Shown here: in pieces, positions 44,084 through 53,523 of the stretch
Position numbering within the stretch: the stretch's first letter is position 1
Layout of the letters: every line of letters begins with the position of its first letter
Source of the DNA: Streptomyces venezuelae
Lineage (GTDB): Bacteria; Actinomycetota; Actinomycetes; Streptomycetales; Streptomycetaceae
Assembly (NCBI RefSeq): GCF_008642315.1
Contig: NZ_CP029192.1
Coordinates: 6,076,001 to 6,140,000 of the forward strand
DNA: 64,000 nucleotides
Direction of reading: 5' to 3'
Translations under genes and position numbers: made by a program
Notes under the pieces: generated by a model
The model's input: only the letters and a program-made list of their open reading frames with translations
What the model was told of the DNA's origin: nothing
The model's database searches: none

Positions 44084-45463
44084 GTGGCGGCCGTGTGTCG
44101 TACCCCACACTGGGTTCCGGTGCCTGAGTCCTCGGAGCGCGGCCGACCCGCCGACAGCGGGTCCGAGACCCCCGCGGTTCCACAATTCGTGTTCGGGACG
44201 GACAGCGGCGAGGCCGCCGTCCCTCTCCCGTTGCCGCACGCCTCAGATGCGATCACCCTGGAGGTCGCCCCCGTGCAGACCCAGACCCTCACCCAGACCG
44301 ACACCGCCCCGCGCGCGGATGCGGATACGGACGTCCTGGAGTCGGTCCCGCCCCAGAGCCGAGCCACTCGGCACCCCGAGGCCTCGGCAACGCAGGAAAC
44401 GGCCCGGGATACCGCACAGCCACGAGAAGCATCCACCTCGCAGGACGACACCCAAGAGGCCCCGCACGCCACCGACACCCCCGACGCTCCCGAGGCCCTC
44501 GCGCCCGAGATCCTCGACCTCCCCGCGCCCCGCAGCCGCGCCGACACCGGCGGCCCGTCCTCCGACCTGTTCCGCCAGTACCTGCGCGAGATCGGGCGGA
44601 TTCCGCTGCTCACCGCCGCGGAGGAGGTGGAGCTCGCCCGCGCCGTCGAGGCCGGTCTCTTCGCCGAGGAGAAGCTGAGCAACACCCCCGACCTGGACTC
44701 CCAACTCGCCCTGGACCTCGACAAGCTGGTCGTCATGGGGCGGATGGCCAAGCGCCGCCTCATCGAGGCCAACCTCCGCCTGGTCGTCTCCGTCGCCAAG
44801 CGGTACGTGGGGCGCGGGCTCACCATGCTCGACCTCGTCCAGGAGGGCAACCTCGGCCTGATCAGGGCGGTCGAGAAGTTCGACTACGCGCGGGGCTACA
44901 AGTTCTCGACGTACGCGACCTGGTGGATCCGCCAGGCCATGTCCCGCGCCCTGGCGGACCAGGCCCGCACGATCCGCGTCCCCGTGCACGTCGTGGAGCT
45001 CATCAACCGGGTCGTCCGCGTCCAGCGCCGCATGCTCCAGGAGCGCGGGTACGAGCCGACGCCCGAAGAGGTCGCCGCCCACCTGGACCTCCCGCACGAG
45101 CGCGTCAGCGAAGTCCTGCGCCTGGCCCAGGAACCCGTCTCGCTGCACGCCCCCGTCGGCGAGGAGGACGACGTCGCGCTCGGCGACCTCATCGAGGACG
45201 GCGACGCCACGAGCCCCGTGGAGTCGGCGGCGTTCCTGCTGCTCCGCGAGCACCTGGAAGCCGTCCTGTCGACGCTCGGCGAGCGCGAGCGCAAAGTCGT
45301 CCAGCTGCGCTACGGCCTCGCGGACGGCAGGCCCCGCACCCTGGAGGAGATCGGCCGCATCTTCGGCGTGACGCGCGAGCGGATACGGCAGATCGAGTCG
45401 AAGACCCTCAACAAGCTGCGGGACCACGCCTTCGCGGACCAGCTCAGGGGCTACCTCGACTGA
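44084..45463 (+). CDS. hrdA: RNA polymerase group 2 sigma factor, HrdA-like
   Basis: A 459-residue sigma-70 protein. Region 1.2 reads [20 protein letters not shown]. Region 2 contains [20 protein letters not shown] and the -10 recognition helix in [20 protein letters not shown]. Region 4.2 reads [20 protein letters not shown]. The long acidic N-terminus (about 160 residues, Thr/Pro/Glu-rich) lacks the basic region of the principal factor HrdB. The place beside dnaG fits hrdA. hrdA is dispensable in S. coelicolor. GTG 44084 is used, but GTG 44120 is equally possible and neither has a ribosome site. Confidence 0.85.
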   Translation: MAAVCRTPHWVPVPESSERGRPADSGSETPAVPQFVFGTDSGEAAVPLPLPHASDAITLEVAPVQTQTLTQTDTAPRADADTDVLESVPPQSRATRHPEASATQETARDTAQPREASTSQDDTQEAPHATDTPDAPEALAPEILDLPAPRSRADTGGPSSDLFRQYLREIGRIPLLTAAEEVELARAVEAGLFAEEKLSNTPDLDSQLALDLDKLVVMGRMAKRRLIEANLRLVVSVAKRYVGRGLTMLDLVQEGNLGLIRAVEKFDYARGYKFSTYATWWIRQAMSRALADQARTIRVPVHVVELINRVVRVQRRMLQERGYEPTPEEVAAHLDLPHERVSEVLRLAQEPVSLHAPVGEEDDVALGDLIEDGDATSPVESAAFLLLREHLEAVLSTLGERERKVVQLRYGLADGRPRTLEEIGRIFGVTRERIRQIESKTLNKLRDHAFADQLRGYLD

Positions 45464-45483
45464 AGGCAGCCCCCTGGGGCGGG

Positions 45484-47409
45484 CTAGTCCACCTCGGCGA
45501 CGGCCTGCGCGAACTGAGCCGCGTACAACCGCGCGTAGGCCCCTTCGGCGGCCAGCAGGGCGTCGTGCGAACCCTGCTCGACGATCGACCCGTTCTCCAT
45601 CACCAGGATCGTGTCCGCGTCCCGGATGGTGGAGAGCCGGTGCGCGATGACGAACGACGTCCGCCCGTGCGCCAGCCGCGCCATCGCCTTCTGGATGAGC
45701 ACCTCCGTGCGGGTGTCGACCGAGCTCGTCGCCTCGTCGAGGACCAGGATCACCGGGTCGGACAGGAACGCCCGCGCGATGGTGATGAGCTGCTTCTCGC
45801 CCGCGCTGACGCCGGCGCCGTCGTCGTCGATCACCGTGTCGTACCCGTCGGGGAGCGTACGCACGAAGCGGTCGGCGTGGGCGGCGCGCGCCGCCTCCTC
45901 GATCTCCTCGCGCGTGACGTCCTTCGGCGCGCCGTACGCGATGTTCTCCGCGATGGTGCCGCCGAACAGCCAGGTGTCCTGGAGCACCATGCCGATCCCG
46001 GACCGCAGCTCGTCGCGGGACATCGCCGCGATGTCGACCCCGTCCAGGGCGATCCGCCCGCCCGTCACCTCGTAGAAGCGCATCAGCAGGTTGACCAGCG
46101 TCGTCTTGCCGGCGCCCGTGGGGCCGACGATGGCGACCGTGTGCCCCGGCTCGACGACCAGGGACAGGTCCTCGATGAGCGGCTTGTCCTTGTCGTAGCG
46201 GAAGGAGACGTGCGACATCTCCACGCGCCCGCGCGGCTTCTCGGGCCGCTCGCCGGGGACCGGGTCGGCCTCCTGCTCCTCCGCGTCGAGGATCTCGAAG
46301 ATCCGCTCGGCGGACGCGACGCCCGACTGCACCATGTTCGCCATCGAGGCGACCTGTGTCAGGGGCATCGAGAACTGCCGCGAGTACTGGATGAAGGCCT
46401 GCACGTCACCGATCGACAGCGACCCCGAGGCGACCCGCAGACCGCCCACCACGGCCACCAGGACGTAGTTCAGGTTCGAGATGAAGAACATCAGCGGCTG
46501 CATGACACCGCTGTTGAACTGCGCCTTGAACGACGCCTCGTACAGTTGCTCGTTCTGCTCGGCGAACGCCTTCGCCGACTGCTCCTGCCGTCCGAAGACC
46601 TTCACCAGGGTGTGCCCGGTGTACATCTCCTCGACGTGGGCGTTGAGCGCGCCGGTCGTCTTCCACTGCTGCACGAACTGGGGCTGCGACCGCTTGCCGA
46701 CCTTCGTCGCCACGAAGAACGACAGCGGCACCGTCACGAGCGCCACCAGCGCGAGCAGCGGCGACACCCAGAACATCATCACCAGGACGCCGATGATGGT
46801 CAGCAGCGAGTTGATGAGCTGCCCCATCGTCTGCTGCAGCGTCTGGTTGAGGTTGTCGAGGTCGTTCGTGGCGCGGCTCAGCACCTCGCCGCGCTGCCGC
46901 TTGTCGAAGTACGACAGCGGGAGCCGCGAAAGCTTCGCCTGTACGTCGCCGCGCATCCGGAAGACGGTCTTGTTGATGGCGCGGTTGGAAAGACGCGTCG
47001 CCACCGCCATCAGCAGGCCCGCCACCAGGAACGTGCCGAGCGCGAGCAGCAGGACCTCGCCCACCGCGCCGAAGTCGATGCCCTTGCCGGGCGTGAAGTC
47101 GACTCCGGAGAGCATGTCGGCCATGCCGCCGTCGCCGTTGTCGCGCAGCCGGTCGAGGGCCTGTTCCTTCGTCACCCCTTCGGGCATGTCACGGCCGACG
47201 ATGCCCGCGAAGAGCAGGTCGGTCGCACGGCCGAGGATCTTGGGGCCGACCACGGAGAGGGCGACGCTCAGGACTCCGGCGACGAGCATCGCGTACATCG
47301 TGGCGCGCTCGGGTCTGAAGTTCCCGAGCAGCCGCTTGCCGGAGCTCTTGAAGTTCATGGAACGGGAGTCGGGGCCCAGCATGGGCCCACCGATGCCACC
47401 AGGGGGCAT
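45484..47409 (-). CDS. ABC exporter half-transporter, permease-ATPase fusion (subunit with canonical Walker B)
   Basis: A 641-residue protein with six membrane helices (residues about 40-360) and an ATPase domain. Walker A is GPTGAGKTTL and Walker B VILVLDEATSSVD with catalytic Glu, but the signature is VSAGEKQL, a weak version of LSGGQ. Its ATG overlaps the partner's stop (TAATG at 47409), so a heterodimer with the 47409-49142 product is expected. Complementary defects in the two subunits make one active and one degenerate ATP site, as in TmrAB/BmrCD-type exporters. Drug or lipid export is likely. Confidence 0.94.
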   Translation of the reverse strand: MPPGGIGGPMLGPDSRSMNFKSSGKRLLGNFRPERATMYAMLVAGVLSVALSVVGPKILGRATDLLFAGIVGRDMPEGVTKEQALDRLRDNGDGGMADMLSGVDFTPGKGIDFGAVGEVLLLALGTFLVAGLLMAVATRLSNRAINKTVFRMRGDVQAKLSRLPLSYFDKRQRGEVLSRATNDLDNLNQTLQQTMGQLINSLLTIIGVLVMMFWVSPLLALVALVTVPLSFFVATKVGKRSQPQFVQQWKTTGALNAHVEEMYTGHTLVKVFGRQEQSAKAFAEQNEQLYEASFKAQFNSGVMQPLMFFISNLNYVLVAVVGGLRVASGSLSIGDVQAFIQYSRQFSMPLTQVASMANMVQSGVASAERIFEILDAEEQEADPVPGERPEKPRGRVEMSHVSFRYDKDKPLIEDLSLVVEPGHTVAIVGPTGAGKTTLVNLLMRFYEVTGGRIALDGVDIAAMSRDELRSGIGMVLQDTWLFGGTIAENIAYGAPKDVTREEIEEAARAAHADRFVRTLPDGYDTVIDDDGAGVSAGEKQLITIARAFLSDPVILVLDEATSSVDTRTEVLIQKAMARLAHGRTSFVIAHRLSTIRDADTILVMENGSIVEQGSHDALLAAEGAYARLYAAQFAQAVAEVD

Positions 47410-49142
47410 TACGCGGCCTCCGCTTCCGTCAGCTGGGAGAGCACGATCTCCCGGTAGGTCTCGTTGTTCTCCATCAACTCGTGATGGCGTCCCGTGCCCA
47501 CGACGCGGCCCTCGTCGAGGACCACGATGCGGTCGGCGTCCCGGATCGTCGACACGCGCTGGGCGACGATCACGACGGTCGCCTCCGCGGTCTCCTGGCC
47601 GAGCGCGGAGCGCAGGGCGGCGTCGGTGGCGTAGTCGAGCGCGGAGAACGAGTCGTCGAAGAGGTAGATCTCCGGGCGCTGCACGAGCGTGCGCGCGATG
47701 GACAGACGCTGCCGCTGGCCACCGGACACGTTGGTACCGCCCTGCGAGATGGGCGCGTCGAGGCCCTCTTCCAGGCCCTCGACGAACTCCTTGGCCTGGG
47801 CGACCTCCAGCGCGTGCCAGAGCTCCTCGTCGGTGGCGTCCGGGTTTCCGTAGCGCAGGTTGGACGCGACGGTCCCGGCGAACAGATACGGCTTCTGCGG
47901 GACCAGGCTGACCGTCTTCGCGAGCAGCGCGGGGTCGATGGTGCCCACGTCCACGCCACCGACCAGGACCTCGCCCTCCGTCGCGTCGATCAGCCGCGGT
48001 ACGAGGCTCAGCAGCGTCGACTTGCCGCTGCCGGTCGACCCGATGACGGCGGTCGTCTCGCCGGGCCGCGCGACCAGGTGGACGGACTTGAGGACGGGCT
48101 CCTCGGCGCCGGGGTAGCGGAAGCCGGCGTCCCGAATCTCCAGGTGGCCGTGGCTGCGCAGCTCACGCACCGGGGCGGCCGGGGGCACCACGCTGCTGTC
48201 GGTGTCCAGGACCTCCTCGATGCGCTCGGCACAGACCTCCGCGCGCGGCACCATCATGAACATGAAGGTGGCCATCATCACGGACATCACGATCTGCATC
48301 AGATAGGCGAGGAACGCGGTGAGCGCACCGATCTGCATGCCGCCGCTGTCGATGCGGTGCGCGCCGAACCACACCACCGCGATCGACGAGATGTTCACGA
48401 CGGTCATGACGATCGGGAACATCAGCGCGAGCAGCTTGCCGGTGCCGAGGGAGACCTCGGTCAGGTCGGCGTTGGCCTTCCGGAACCGCTCCTTCTCGTA
48501 GTCGTCGCGGACGAAGGCGCGGATGACGCGGTTGCCGGTGATCTGCTCGCGCAGCACGCGGTTCACGGTGTCGAGCCGCACCTGCATGGTGCGGAACAGG
48601 GGCCGCAGCCGCCGCACGATGAGGCTGACGCTGATGCCGAGGACGGGCACGACGGCGACGAGCACCGTGGAGAGCGGCACGTCCTGGCCGAGCGCCATCA
48701 CGATGCCGCCGACGCACATGATGGGCGCGGTCACCATCAGCGTGAACGACATCAGGACCAGCATCTGCACCTGCTGGACGTCGTTGGTGGTCCGCGTGAT
48801 CAGCGACGGGGCACCGAACTGCCCCACCTCACGCGCCGAGAACGACTGCACCCGGTCGAAGACGGCGGCCCGCACGTCGCGGCCGAGGGCGGCGGCGGTC
48901 CGCGCGCCGTAGAAGACGGCGCCGATGTTGCAGACCATCTGCACGACGGTGACGGCGATCATGATGCCGCCGAAGCCGAGGATGTAGCCCGTGTCGCCCT
49001 CGACGACACCGTTGTCGATGATGTCGGCGTTCAGGCTGGGCAGGTAGAGCGCGGCGCAGGTCTGCAGGAACTGCAGCAGCACCAGCAGGACGATGGGTTT
49101 CTGGTACGGACGCAGATATGTCCGCAGGAGTCGTATGAGCAC
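47409..49142 (-). CDS. ABC exporter half-transporter, permease-ATPase fusion (subunit with degenerate Walker B)
   Basis: A 577-residue protein from GTG 49142. Six membrane helices precede an ATPase domain with Walker A GSTGSGKSTL, canonical signature VSGGQRQRLSIA and Walker B IYLFDDSFSALD, where Asp replaces the catalytic Glu. This pairs with the partner's weak signature to give asymmetric ATP sites. The first gene of the two-gene operon; an inverted repeat at 49269 lies about 130 bp upstream and may be its operator. Confidence 0.94.
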   Translation of the reverse strand: MLIRLLRTYLRPYQKPIVLLVLLQFLQTCAALYLPSLNADIIDNGVVEGDTGYILGFGGIMIAVTVVQMVCNIGAVFYGARTAAALGRDVRAAVFDRVQSFSAREVGQFGAPSLITRTTNDVQQVQMLVLMSFTLMVTAPIMCVGGIVMALGQDVPLSTVLVAVVPVLGISVSLIVRRLRPLFRTMQVRLDTVNRVLREQITGNRVIRAFVRDDYEKERFRKANADLTEVSLGTGKLLALMFPIVMTVVNISSIAVVWFGAHRIDSGGMQIGALTAFLAYLMQIVMSVMMATFMFMMVPRAEVCAERIEEVLDTDSSVVPPAAPVRELRSHGHLEIRDAGFRYPGAEEPVLKSVHLVARPGETTAVIGSTGSGKSTLLSLVPRLIDATEGEVLVGGVDVGTIDPALLAKTVSLVPQKPYLFAGTVASNLRYGNPDATDEELWHALEVAQAKEFVEGLEEGLDAPISQGGTNVSGGQRQRLSIARTLVQRPEIYLFDDSFSALDYATDAALRSALGQETAEATVVIVAQRVSTIRDADRIVVLDEGRVVGTGRHHELMENNETYREIVLSQLTEAEAA

Positions 49143-49268
49143 GCTCGGTCTCTCGAGGAGTCGGTGTCGGGCGTCGGGCGTCGGGTGTCGGCGAGTCGGG
49201 AGGGGGGCGGGCAAGGCCGCCCCCCATCCTCCGACACCCGGCCCATGACAGCGCAACCGATTAACCCA

Positions 49269-49296
49269 TGACCCGGTCAAATTTCAGTCCGGGTCA
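49269..49296. promoter_or_regulatory. Inverted repeat TGACCCGG-N12-CCGGGTCA
   Basis: Perfect 8-bp arms whose centres are 20 bp apart, two helical turns, with an A/T-rich spacer. It lies in the gap between the FGGY kinase stop and the exporter start. Operator for the exporter is more likely than a terminator because there is no T-run. Confidence 0.45.
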
Positions 49297-49337
49297 AGAA
49301 CTGGGCTCACCCAAGGATCACGGGAGACGAGACACGC

Positions 49338-50768
49338 TCAGTACGTGAAGGCCCCCGGATGGGACTGCTCCCGAACCGTCGCGTACTGCTGCCGCACGGC
49401 CTGCCCCACCGCGAGCTCCTCGCCCGGCTCGAAGACCTGCGCGGAGGCCCCCTGCCAGAGCGGCAGTTGCCCGGTCAGCGCCCACGCGGCCTGCCGCGCC
49501 GCGCCGATCGCCGCGTAGTCCGCGGGCTGCGGCACCACGACCTGCGTACCGAACAGCATCGGAGCCGCGGCCTGCACGGCGGGCAGCTCGGCGGCGGCAC
49601 CCAGCAGGAACACGCGCCGGACCGCCACGCCGCGCCCCCGCAGGACGTCGAGCGCGTCACCGAGCCCGCACAGCATGCCCTCGAAGGCGGCGCGCGCCAG
49701 ATGCTCGGGCTTCATGGACTCGCGCCGCAGCCCGGTCAGCGTCCCTGCGGCATGCGGCAGGTTGGGCGTCTTCTCACCCTCCAGATAAGGCAGGAACACC
49801 AGGCCGTGGGCGCCCGGCGTCGACTTCACGGCGAGCGCGGAGAGCTCCTCCAGGTCGGTGATCCCGAGCATCTCGGCGGAGCCGCGCAGCACGCGCACGG
49901 CGTTCGAGGTGTGGACGACCGGCAGGTGCATGCCGGTGGCGTCCGCGAGGGAGGTGATGTTGCCCGCCGCGTCGACGAGCGCCTCGTGGTGCACGGCCAT
50001 CACGGAGCCCGATGCCCCGAGCGACACCACGGCGTCGCCCTGCTGGACCCCGAGCCCGAACGCGGCGGCCATCGTCTCGCCCGTACCGGCCGATATCAGG
50101 AGCCCCTCGGGCGTCGTCCCCGCGGCTTCGGCGGGTCCGATCACCTCGGGCAGCATCGCCTGGTGCCCGAGGGCCATCTCGACGAGATCGGGGCGGTACG
50201 TTCCGCTCGCCGCCGACCAGTACCCGGTGCCCGAGGCCCCGCCGCGGTCGGTCGTGCGCCGGGCGGGCCGGCCGAGGAGCTGCCACACGAGCCAGTCGGG
50301 GGCCTGGAGGAGGGCGGCCGTGCGGCGCGCCGACTCGGGCTCGTTCTTCGCCAGCCAGCGCAGCTTGGTGACCGGGTGGGGGGCCTGTGGCACGCATCCC
50401 ACGGACTGGGCCCAGGCCTCGCGGCCACCGAGACCGTCGACGAGATCGACGGCGGCCACCTGCGCCCGCCGGTCGTTGCCGACGAGCGCGGGCCGCACGG
50501 TGTTGCCGTGCTGGTCGAGCGGTACGAGCGCGTTCTGCTGGGCGGACACGCCGATGGCCTGCACGCCTTCGAGCAGCCCGCCCCCGGCGGCCTCGCCGAG
50601 CGAGAGCAGCCAGGCCTGTGGATCCACGTCGGAGGGCCGCCCGCCGCCCTCGGCGTTCTCCAGCGGATGCGGGGCGTACCCCTGCTTCAGTACGGCACCC
50701 GTGTCCGTGTCACAGACCACGATGCGCGTGAAATCGGGCGAACTGTCCAACCCTGCGACTATCCCCAT
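49338..50768 (-). CDS. FGGY-family carbohydrate kinase (xylulokinase-like)
   Basis: A 476-residue sugar kinase. The N-terminal phosphate segment is IVAGLDSSPDFTRIVVCDTD, ALVGNDRRAQ holds the substrate Asp, and the C-terminal half has VVSLGASGSVMAV and VFLLGAAAELPAVQ with LPYLEGEKTPNLP. This order is that of xylulokinases, which phosphorylate D-xylulose with ATP. The normal sugar-binding loop is not diagnostic, so another ketose is possible. No xylose isomerase is nearby. Confidence 0.88.
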   Translation of the reverse strand: MGIVAGLDSSPDFTRIVVCDTDTGAVLKQGYAPHPLENAEGGGRPSDVDPQAWLLSLGEAAGGGLLEGVQAIGVSAQQNALVPLDQHGNTVRPALVGNDRRAQVAAVDLVDGLGGREAWAQSVGCVPQAPHPVTKLRWLAKNEPESARRTAALLQAPDWLVWQLLGRPARRTTDRGGASGTGYWSAASGTYRPDLVEMALGHQAMLPEVIGPAEAAGTTPEGLLISAGTGETMAAAFGLGVQQGDAVVSLGASGSVMAVHHEALVDAAGNITSLADATGMHLPVVHTSNAVRVLRGSAEMLGITDLEELSALAVKSTPGAHGLVFLPYLEGEKTPNLPHAAGTLTGLRRESMKPEHLARAAFEGMLCGLGDALDVLRGRGVAVRRVFLLGAAAELPAVQAAAPMLFGTQVVVPQPADYAAIGAARQAAWALTGQLPLWQGASAQVFEPGEELAVGQAVRQQYATVREQSHPGAFTY

Positions 50769-50846
50769 GCCAGGAATTCTGCCGCACGGGGGCCGGTGTC
50801 CCGTACCCCTGTTCGCTGTCCGTGATCCGCGCGGTGGTGCGTGCTC

Positions 50847-51149
50847 CTAGGTGTTGCTGGTGCCCCAGTCGTCCTCGGCGCCGCCCTGGCCCTTCTCGCG
50901 CAGCGAGCGGACGCGCTCGGCGACCGAGTCGGGCATCTTGTCGCCGACCCTCTCCGAGACGGTGTGGAAGGCCTTGCCCGCCACCTCGCGCCCCTGCTGC
51001 GTCGCGGACTCGACGGTGTTGCGCACGGCCGGGTTCTGCGAGATCTCGCGGGCGGACTTCCTCAACTGCTCGTAGCGCTCGCGTCCGGCCCGGGTCCCGA
51101 GCACGTACCCGAGGGCCAGTCCCGCCACGAATGTGAGCCGGTACCGCAT
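50847..51149 (-). CDS. YtxH-domain protein
   Basis: A 100-residue protein with AAGGGTGA before ATG 51149. It has one N-terminal membrane helix with a glycine motif (LTFVAGLALGYVLGTRAGRE), then an amphipathic helical stretch of the YtxH type. Family members are small stress-related membrane proteins with no defined activity. The gene is alone, between the FGGY kinase and the tRNA genes. Confidence 0.85.
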   Translation of the reverse strand: MRYRLTFVAGLALGYVLGTRAGRERYEQLRKSAREISQNPAVRNTVESATQQGREVAGKAFHTVSERVGDKMPDSVAERVRSLREKGQGGAEDDWGTSNT

Positions 51150-51341
51150 GGCTGTCACCCTTTCCTTGCGTCGGCTTCGCACGTGTGTCACGCGTCTGTC
51201 GGTCGTCTGTCGCGCGCCTGCTGATCCGCCGAGGGATACCGATTGGCGGAGCACCCCCCTGCTTGCGCTAATGTATGTGTCGCAGCGAGCGCGCGCCGCC
51301 CGGAGAGTTCCCAGGTAGGTGCGTTCGATGCAACGAGACGA

Positions 51342-51414
51342 TCCCCTGTAGCTCAATTGGCAGAGCAGCCGGCTGTTAACCGGCAGGTTACTGGTTCGAG
51401 TCCAGTCGGGGGAG
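51342..51414 (+). tRNA. tRNA-Asn (anticodon GUU), copy 1
   Basis: 73 nt. The acceptor stem TCCCCTG pairs with CGGGGGA (one G-T pair), the D arm is GCTCAATTGGCAGAGC, the anticodon arm GCCGGCTGTTAACCGGC holds GTT, and the T arm CTGGTTCGAGTCCAG is standard. CCA is not encoded. Confidence 0.97.
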
Positions 51415-51419
51415 CTCGG

Positions 51420-51492
51420 TCTCCTGTAGCTCAATTGGCAGAGCAGCCGGCTGTTAACCGGCAGGTTACTGGTTCGAGTCCAGTCGGGAGAG
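51420..51492 (+). tRNA. tRNA-Asn (anticodon GUU), copy 2
   Basis: 73 nt, 5 bp after copy 1. It is identical except for one compensated pair in the acceptor stem (TCTCCTG with CGGGAGA; position 3-70 is T-A here, C-G in copy 1). Co-transcribed with copy 1 and followed by a terminator. Confidence 0.97.
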
Positions 51493-51500
51493 CTGTGACG

Positions 51501-51535
51501 AAGGACCCTCGAGATGCCTCTCGGGGGTCCTTTTT
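51501..51535 (+). terminator. Rho-independent terminator of the tRNA-Asn pair
   Basis: AAGGACCCTCGAGA (51501-51514) pairs with TCTCGGGGGTCCTT (51519-51532) with one G-T pair and a 4-nt loop, followed by TTTTT. It is 9 bp after the second tRNA. Confidence 0.95.
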
Positions 51536-51679
51536 CGTATGTGTTCCGCGCCTGATGGAACCATGCGGGCAGCCCTGCGGTCCTCATGGTCGAGCGAAGC
51601 CGACCATCCGAAGCAGGAGATCGTATGAGCGGCTATGCTGCGGCAGACGGCGCGCACAAATGTGCGCGACGCGCCGTTA

Positions 51680-51756
51680 GGGGCGGTAGCTCAGCCGGTT
51701 AGAGCAGCGGACTCATAATCCGTCGGCCGTGGGTTCGAGTCCCACCCGCCCCACCA
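51680..51756 (+). tRNA. tRNA with CAU anticodon (elongator Met or Ile2)
   Basis: The 74-nt body (51680-51753) has the acceptor stem GGGGCGG/CCGCCCC, anticodon loop CTCATAA and T arm GTGGGTTCGAGTCCCAC, then an encoded CCA. The fully paired acceptor stem excludes the initiator. CAU could be elongator methionine, or isoleucine after lysidine modification; I cannot choose by eye. Confidence 0.93.
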
Positions 51757-51810
51757 CAGCGCTAGGCCGCAGGAACGTTTCCACCTGCGTCAACCGCGCA
51801 AACCTCCGGG

Positions 51811-51841
51811 GGCCGCCCGTTCGGGCGAAGTCCGGGCGGCC
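51811..51841 (-). terminator. Hairpin at the end of the YihY-type gene
   Basis: GGCCGCCCG (51811-51819) pairs with CGGGCGGCC (51833-51841) around a 13-nt loop, just past the stop codon on the reverse strand. Confidence 0.6.
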
Positions 51842-52881
51842 TAGGCCTTCCGTACCCCGCGCGGCTTGCGGCGGCGGGGCCATTTGCGGGTGTCGCGGGG
51901 CTCCACGTACGGCTCCTCCTCCGGGGGCATGCCGCCGGAGATCGCCCGCTGGCGGGCCAGTTCCGCGTCGAACTCCAGGCCCAGCAGGATCGCCAGGTTC
52001 GACAGCCAGAGCCAGATCAGGAAGACGACGACGCCCGCGAGGGTCCCGTACGTCTTGTTGTACGAGGCGAAGTTGGCGACGTACAGGGCGAAGCCGCCGG
52101 AGGCCAGCAGCCAGAGCAGGACCGCGACCGCGCTGCCGGGGCTCAGCCAGCGGAAGCCCGGGCCACGGACGTTGGGGGCCCGCCAGAAGAGCAGGGCGAT
52201 CATCAGGACGACAAGGACCAGCAGGACCGGCCACTTCGCGATGGACCACGCCGTCAGCGCCGCGTCGCCCACGCCGATCGCGTCGCCGGCGCGTTCGGCC
52301 AGCGGGCCCGTGAAGACGACGATCAGCGCGCTGATGGCGAGCAGGACCATCAGGACCACGGTCAGGGCTATCCGGAGCGGTGTCAGTTTCCAGACCGGGC
52401 GGCCTTCGGGAAGGTCGTAGACGGCGTTGGACGTGCGGATGAACGCCGCCACGTATCCGGACGCCGACCAGAGCGCGAGCACCAGGCCCACGATCGCCAT
52501 CACCCCGCTGGTGCCGCCGCTGTCGCTCAGCTGCCGCACCGAGTCCCCGAGCAGGTCCCGCACCGGGCCCGGCGCCAGGTCCTGGAGGTTGTCCAGGACC
52601 TTGTGGGTCGCCGACTCACCGACCACGCCGAGGAGCGAGACGAGGACCAGCAGCGCGGGGAAGAGGGAGAGGACGCCGTAATAGGTGAGGGCGGCGGCGC
52701 GGTCGGGGAGCTCGTCTTCCATGAACTCCTTGCCGGTGCGCCGCAGGACCGCCCACCACGACCGTGCGGGCAGCTCGGTGGGCTCGTCGGGGGCGGCCCG
52801 CTCGACCTCCGGGTCCGGACCGGTACTGAGGGCGGGCTCGGTTTCGTCCCGCGTGTGCTTGTCCTCGTCGAAGAGTGCCAT
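51841..52881 (-). CDS. YihY/virulence factor BrkB-family membrane protein
   Basis: A 346-residue protein with about six membrane helices. Family landmarks are ELPDRAAALTYYGVLSLFPALLVL near residue 60, WSASGYVAAFIRTSNAVYD, and SPGSAVAVLLWLLASGGFAL with SYNKTYGTLAGVVVFLIWLW. Both ends are highly charged and cytoplasmic. Function is unknown despite the old label of ribonuclease BN. Start ATG 52881 was chosen because the preceding in-frame codons are basic and unlike the family. Confidence 0.92.
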   Translation of the reverse strand: MALFDEDKHTRDETEPALSTGPDPEVERAAPDEPTELPARSWWAVLRRTGKEFMEDELPDRAAALTYYGVLSLFPALLVLVSLLGVVGESATHKVLDNLQDLAPGPVRDLLGDSVRQLSDSGGTSGVMAIVGLVLALWSASGYVAAFIRTSNAVYDLPEGRPVWKLTPLRIALTVVLMVLLAISALIVVFTGPLAERAGDAIGVGDAALTAWSIAKWPVLLVLVVLMIALLFWRAPNVRGPGFRWLSPGSAVAVLLWLLASGGFALYVANFASYNKTYGTLAGVVVFLIWLWLSNLAILLGLEFDAELARQRAISGGMPPEEEPYVEPRDTRKWPRRRKPRGVRKA

Positions 52882-53004
52882 GAGGTGGCGAGTTCTCCGG
52901 TTCGGGCGGGCTATGCCTGCGAGCGGGCGGGTGCGGTGCGGCTTGGAGGTTTCTCCAGGGGTGGGGGCGTGCGGGCGCATCTGCGATGGAGAACCGTCCC
53001 AACT

Positions 53005-53035
53005 TTTACAAATGCGAGGCGATCGCGCTTATCTT
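53005..53035 (+). promoter_or_regulatory. Predicted promoter of a leaderless Mop-regulator transcript
   Basis: TTTACA (53005-53010) and TATCTT (53030-53035) are 19 bp apart; the ATG is 7 bp after the -10, so transcription would begin at the start codon. ATGCGA (53012) and TCGCAT (53037) form an inverted repeat around the -10, a possible autoregulatory site. Confidence 0.45.
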
Positions 53036-53042
53036 GTCGCAT

Positions 53043-53447
53043 ATGCAGTCCTACACAATCGGGCAGGCCGCCCGTCTGCTCGGAGTCAGCCCCGATACCG
53101 CTCGTCGTTGGGCCGATGCCGGGCGCGTCGCCACGCATCGGGATGAGGGCGGTCGGCGGCTCATCGACGGGCGGGATCTCGCCGCCTTCGCCGTTGAGGT
53201 CGGGCAGGGCGCGGGGGTGGGTGCGGGTGATGAGGATGTTTCGTACACCTCTGCGCGCAACGCCTTTCCCGGGATCGTCACCGCCGTGAAGCTCGGTGAC
53301 GTCGCCGCGCAGGTCGAGATCCAGGCCGGGCCGCACCGGCTCGTCTCGCTGCTGACCCGCGAGGCGGTGGAGGAGCTCGGTCTTGAGGTCGGGGTCGAGG
53401 CCACCGCCCGGGTCAAGTCCACCAGCGTGCACATCGATCGTGCGTGA
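53043..53447 (+). CDS. Helix-turn-helix regulator with molybdate-binding Mop/TOBE domain
   Basis: A 134-residue protein. Residues 1-55 are an excisionase/MerR-like winged helix (YTIGQAARLLGVSPDTARRW, then DEGGRRLIDGRDLAAF). Residues 68-134 are a single Mop domain (SARNAFPGIVTAVKLGDVAA through VEATARVKSTSVHI), which binds molybdate in ModE and Mop proteins. It stands just before modA and should adjust molybdate uptake to supply. ATG 53043 has no ribosome site and may be leaderless. This short HTH-Mop form is common in actinobacteria in place of full-length ModE. Confidence 0.9.
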   Translation: MQSYTIGQAARLLGVSPDTARRWADAGRVATHRDEGGRRLIDGRDLAAFAVEVGQGAGVGAGDEDVSYTSARNAFPGIVTAVKLGDVAAQVEIQAGPHRLVSLLTREAVEELGLEVGVEATARVKSTSVHIDRA

Positions 53448-53523
53448 GCAGTGCGTGAGTAGTGCCTCAGTAGTGCCTTCGTGCGTCGCTTTGTCGTCTT
53501 CGTCTTTCGCCAGGAGCCGTGCC

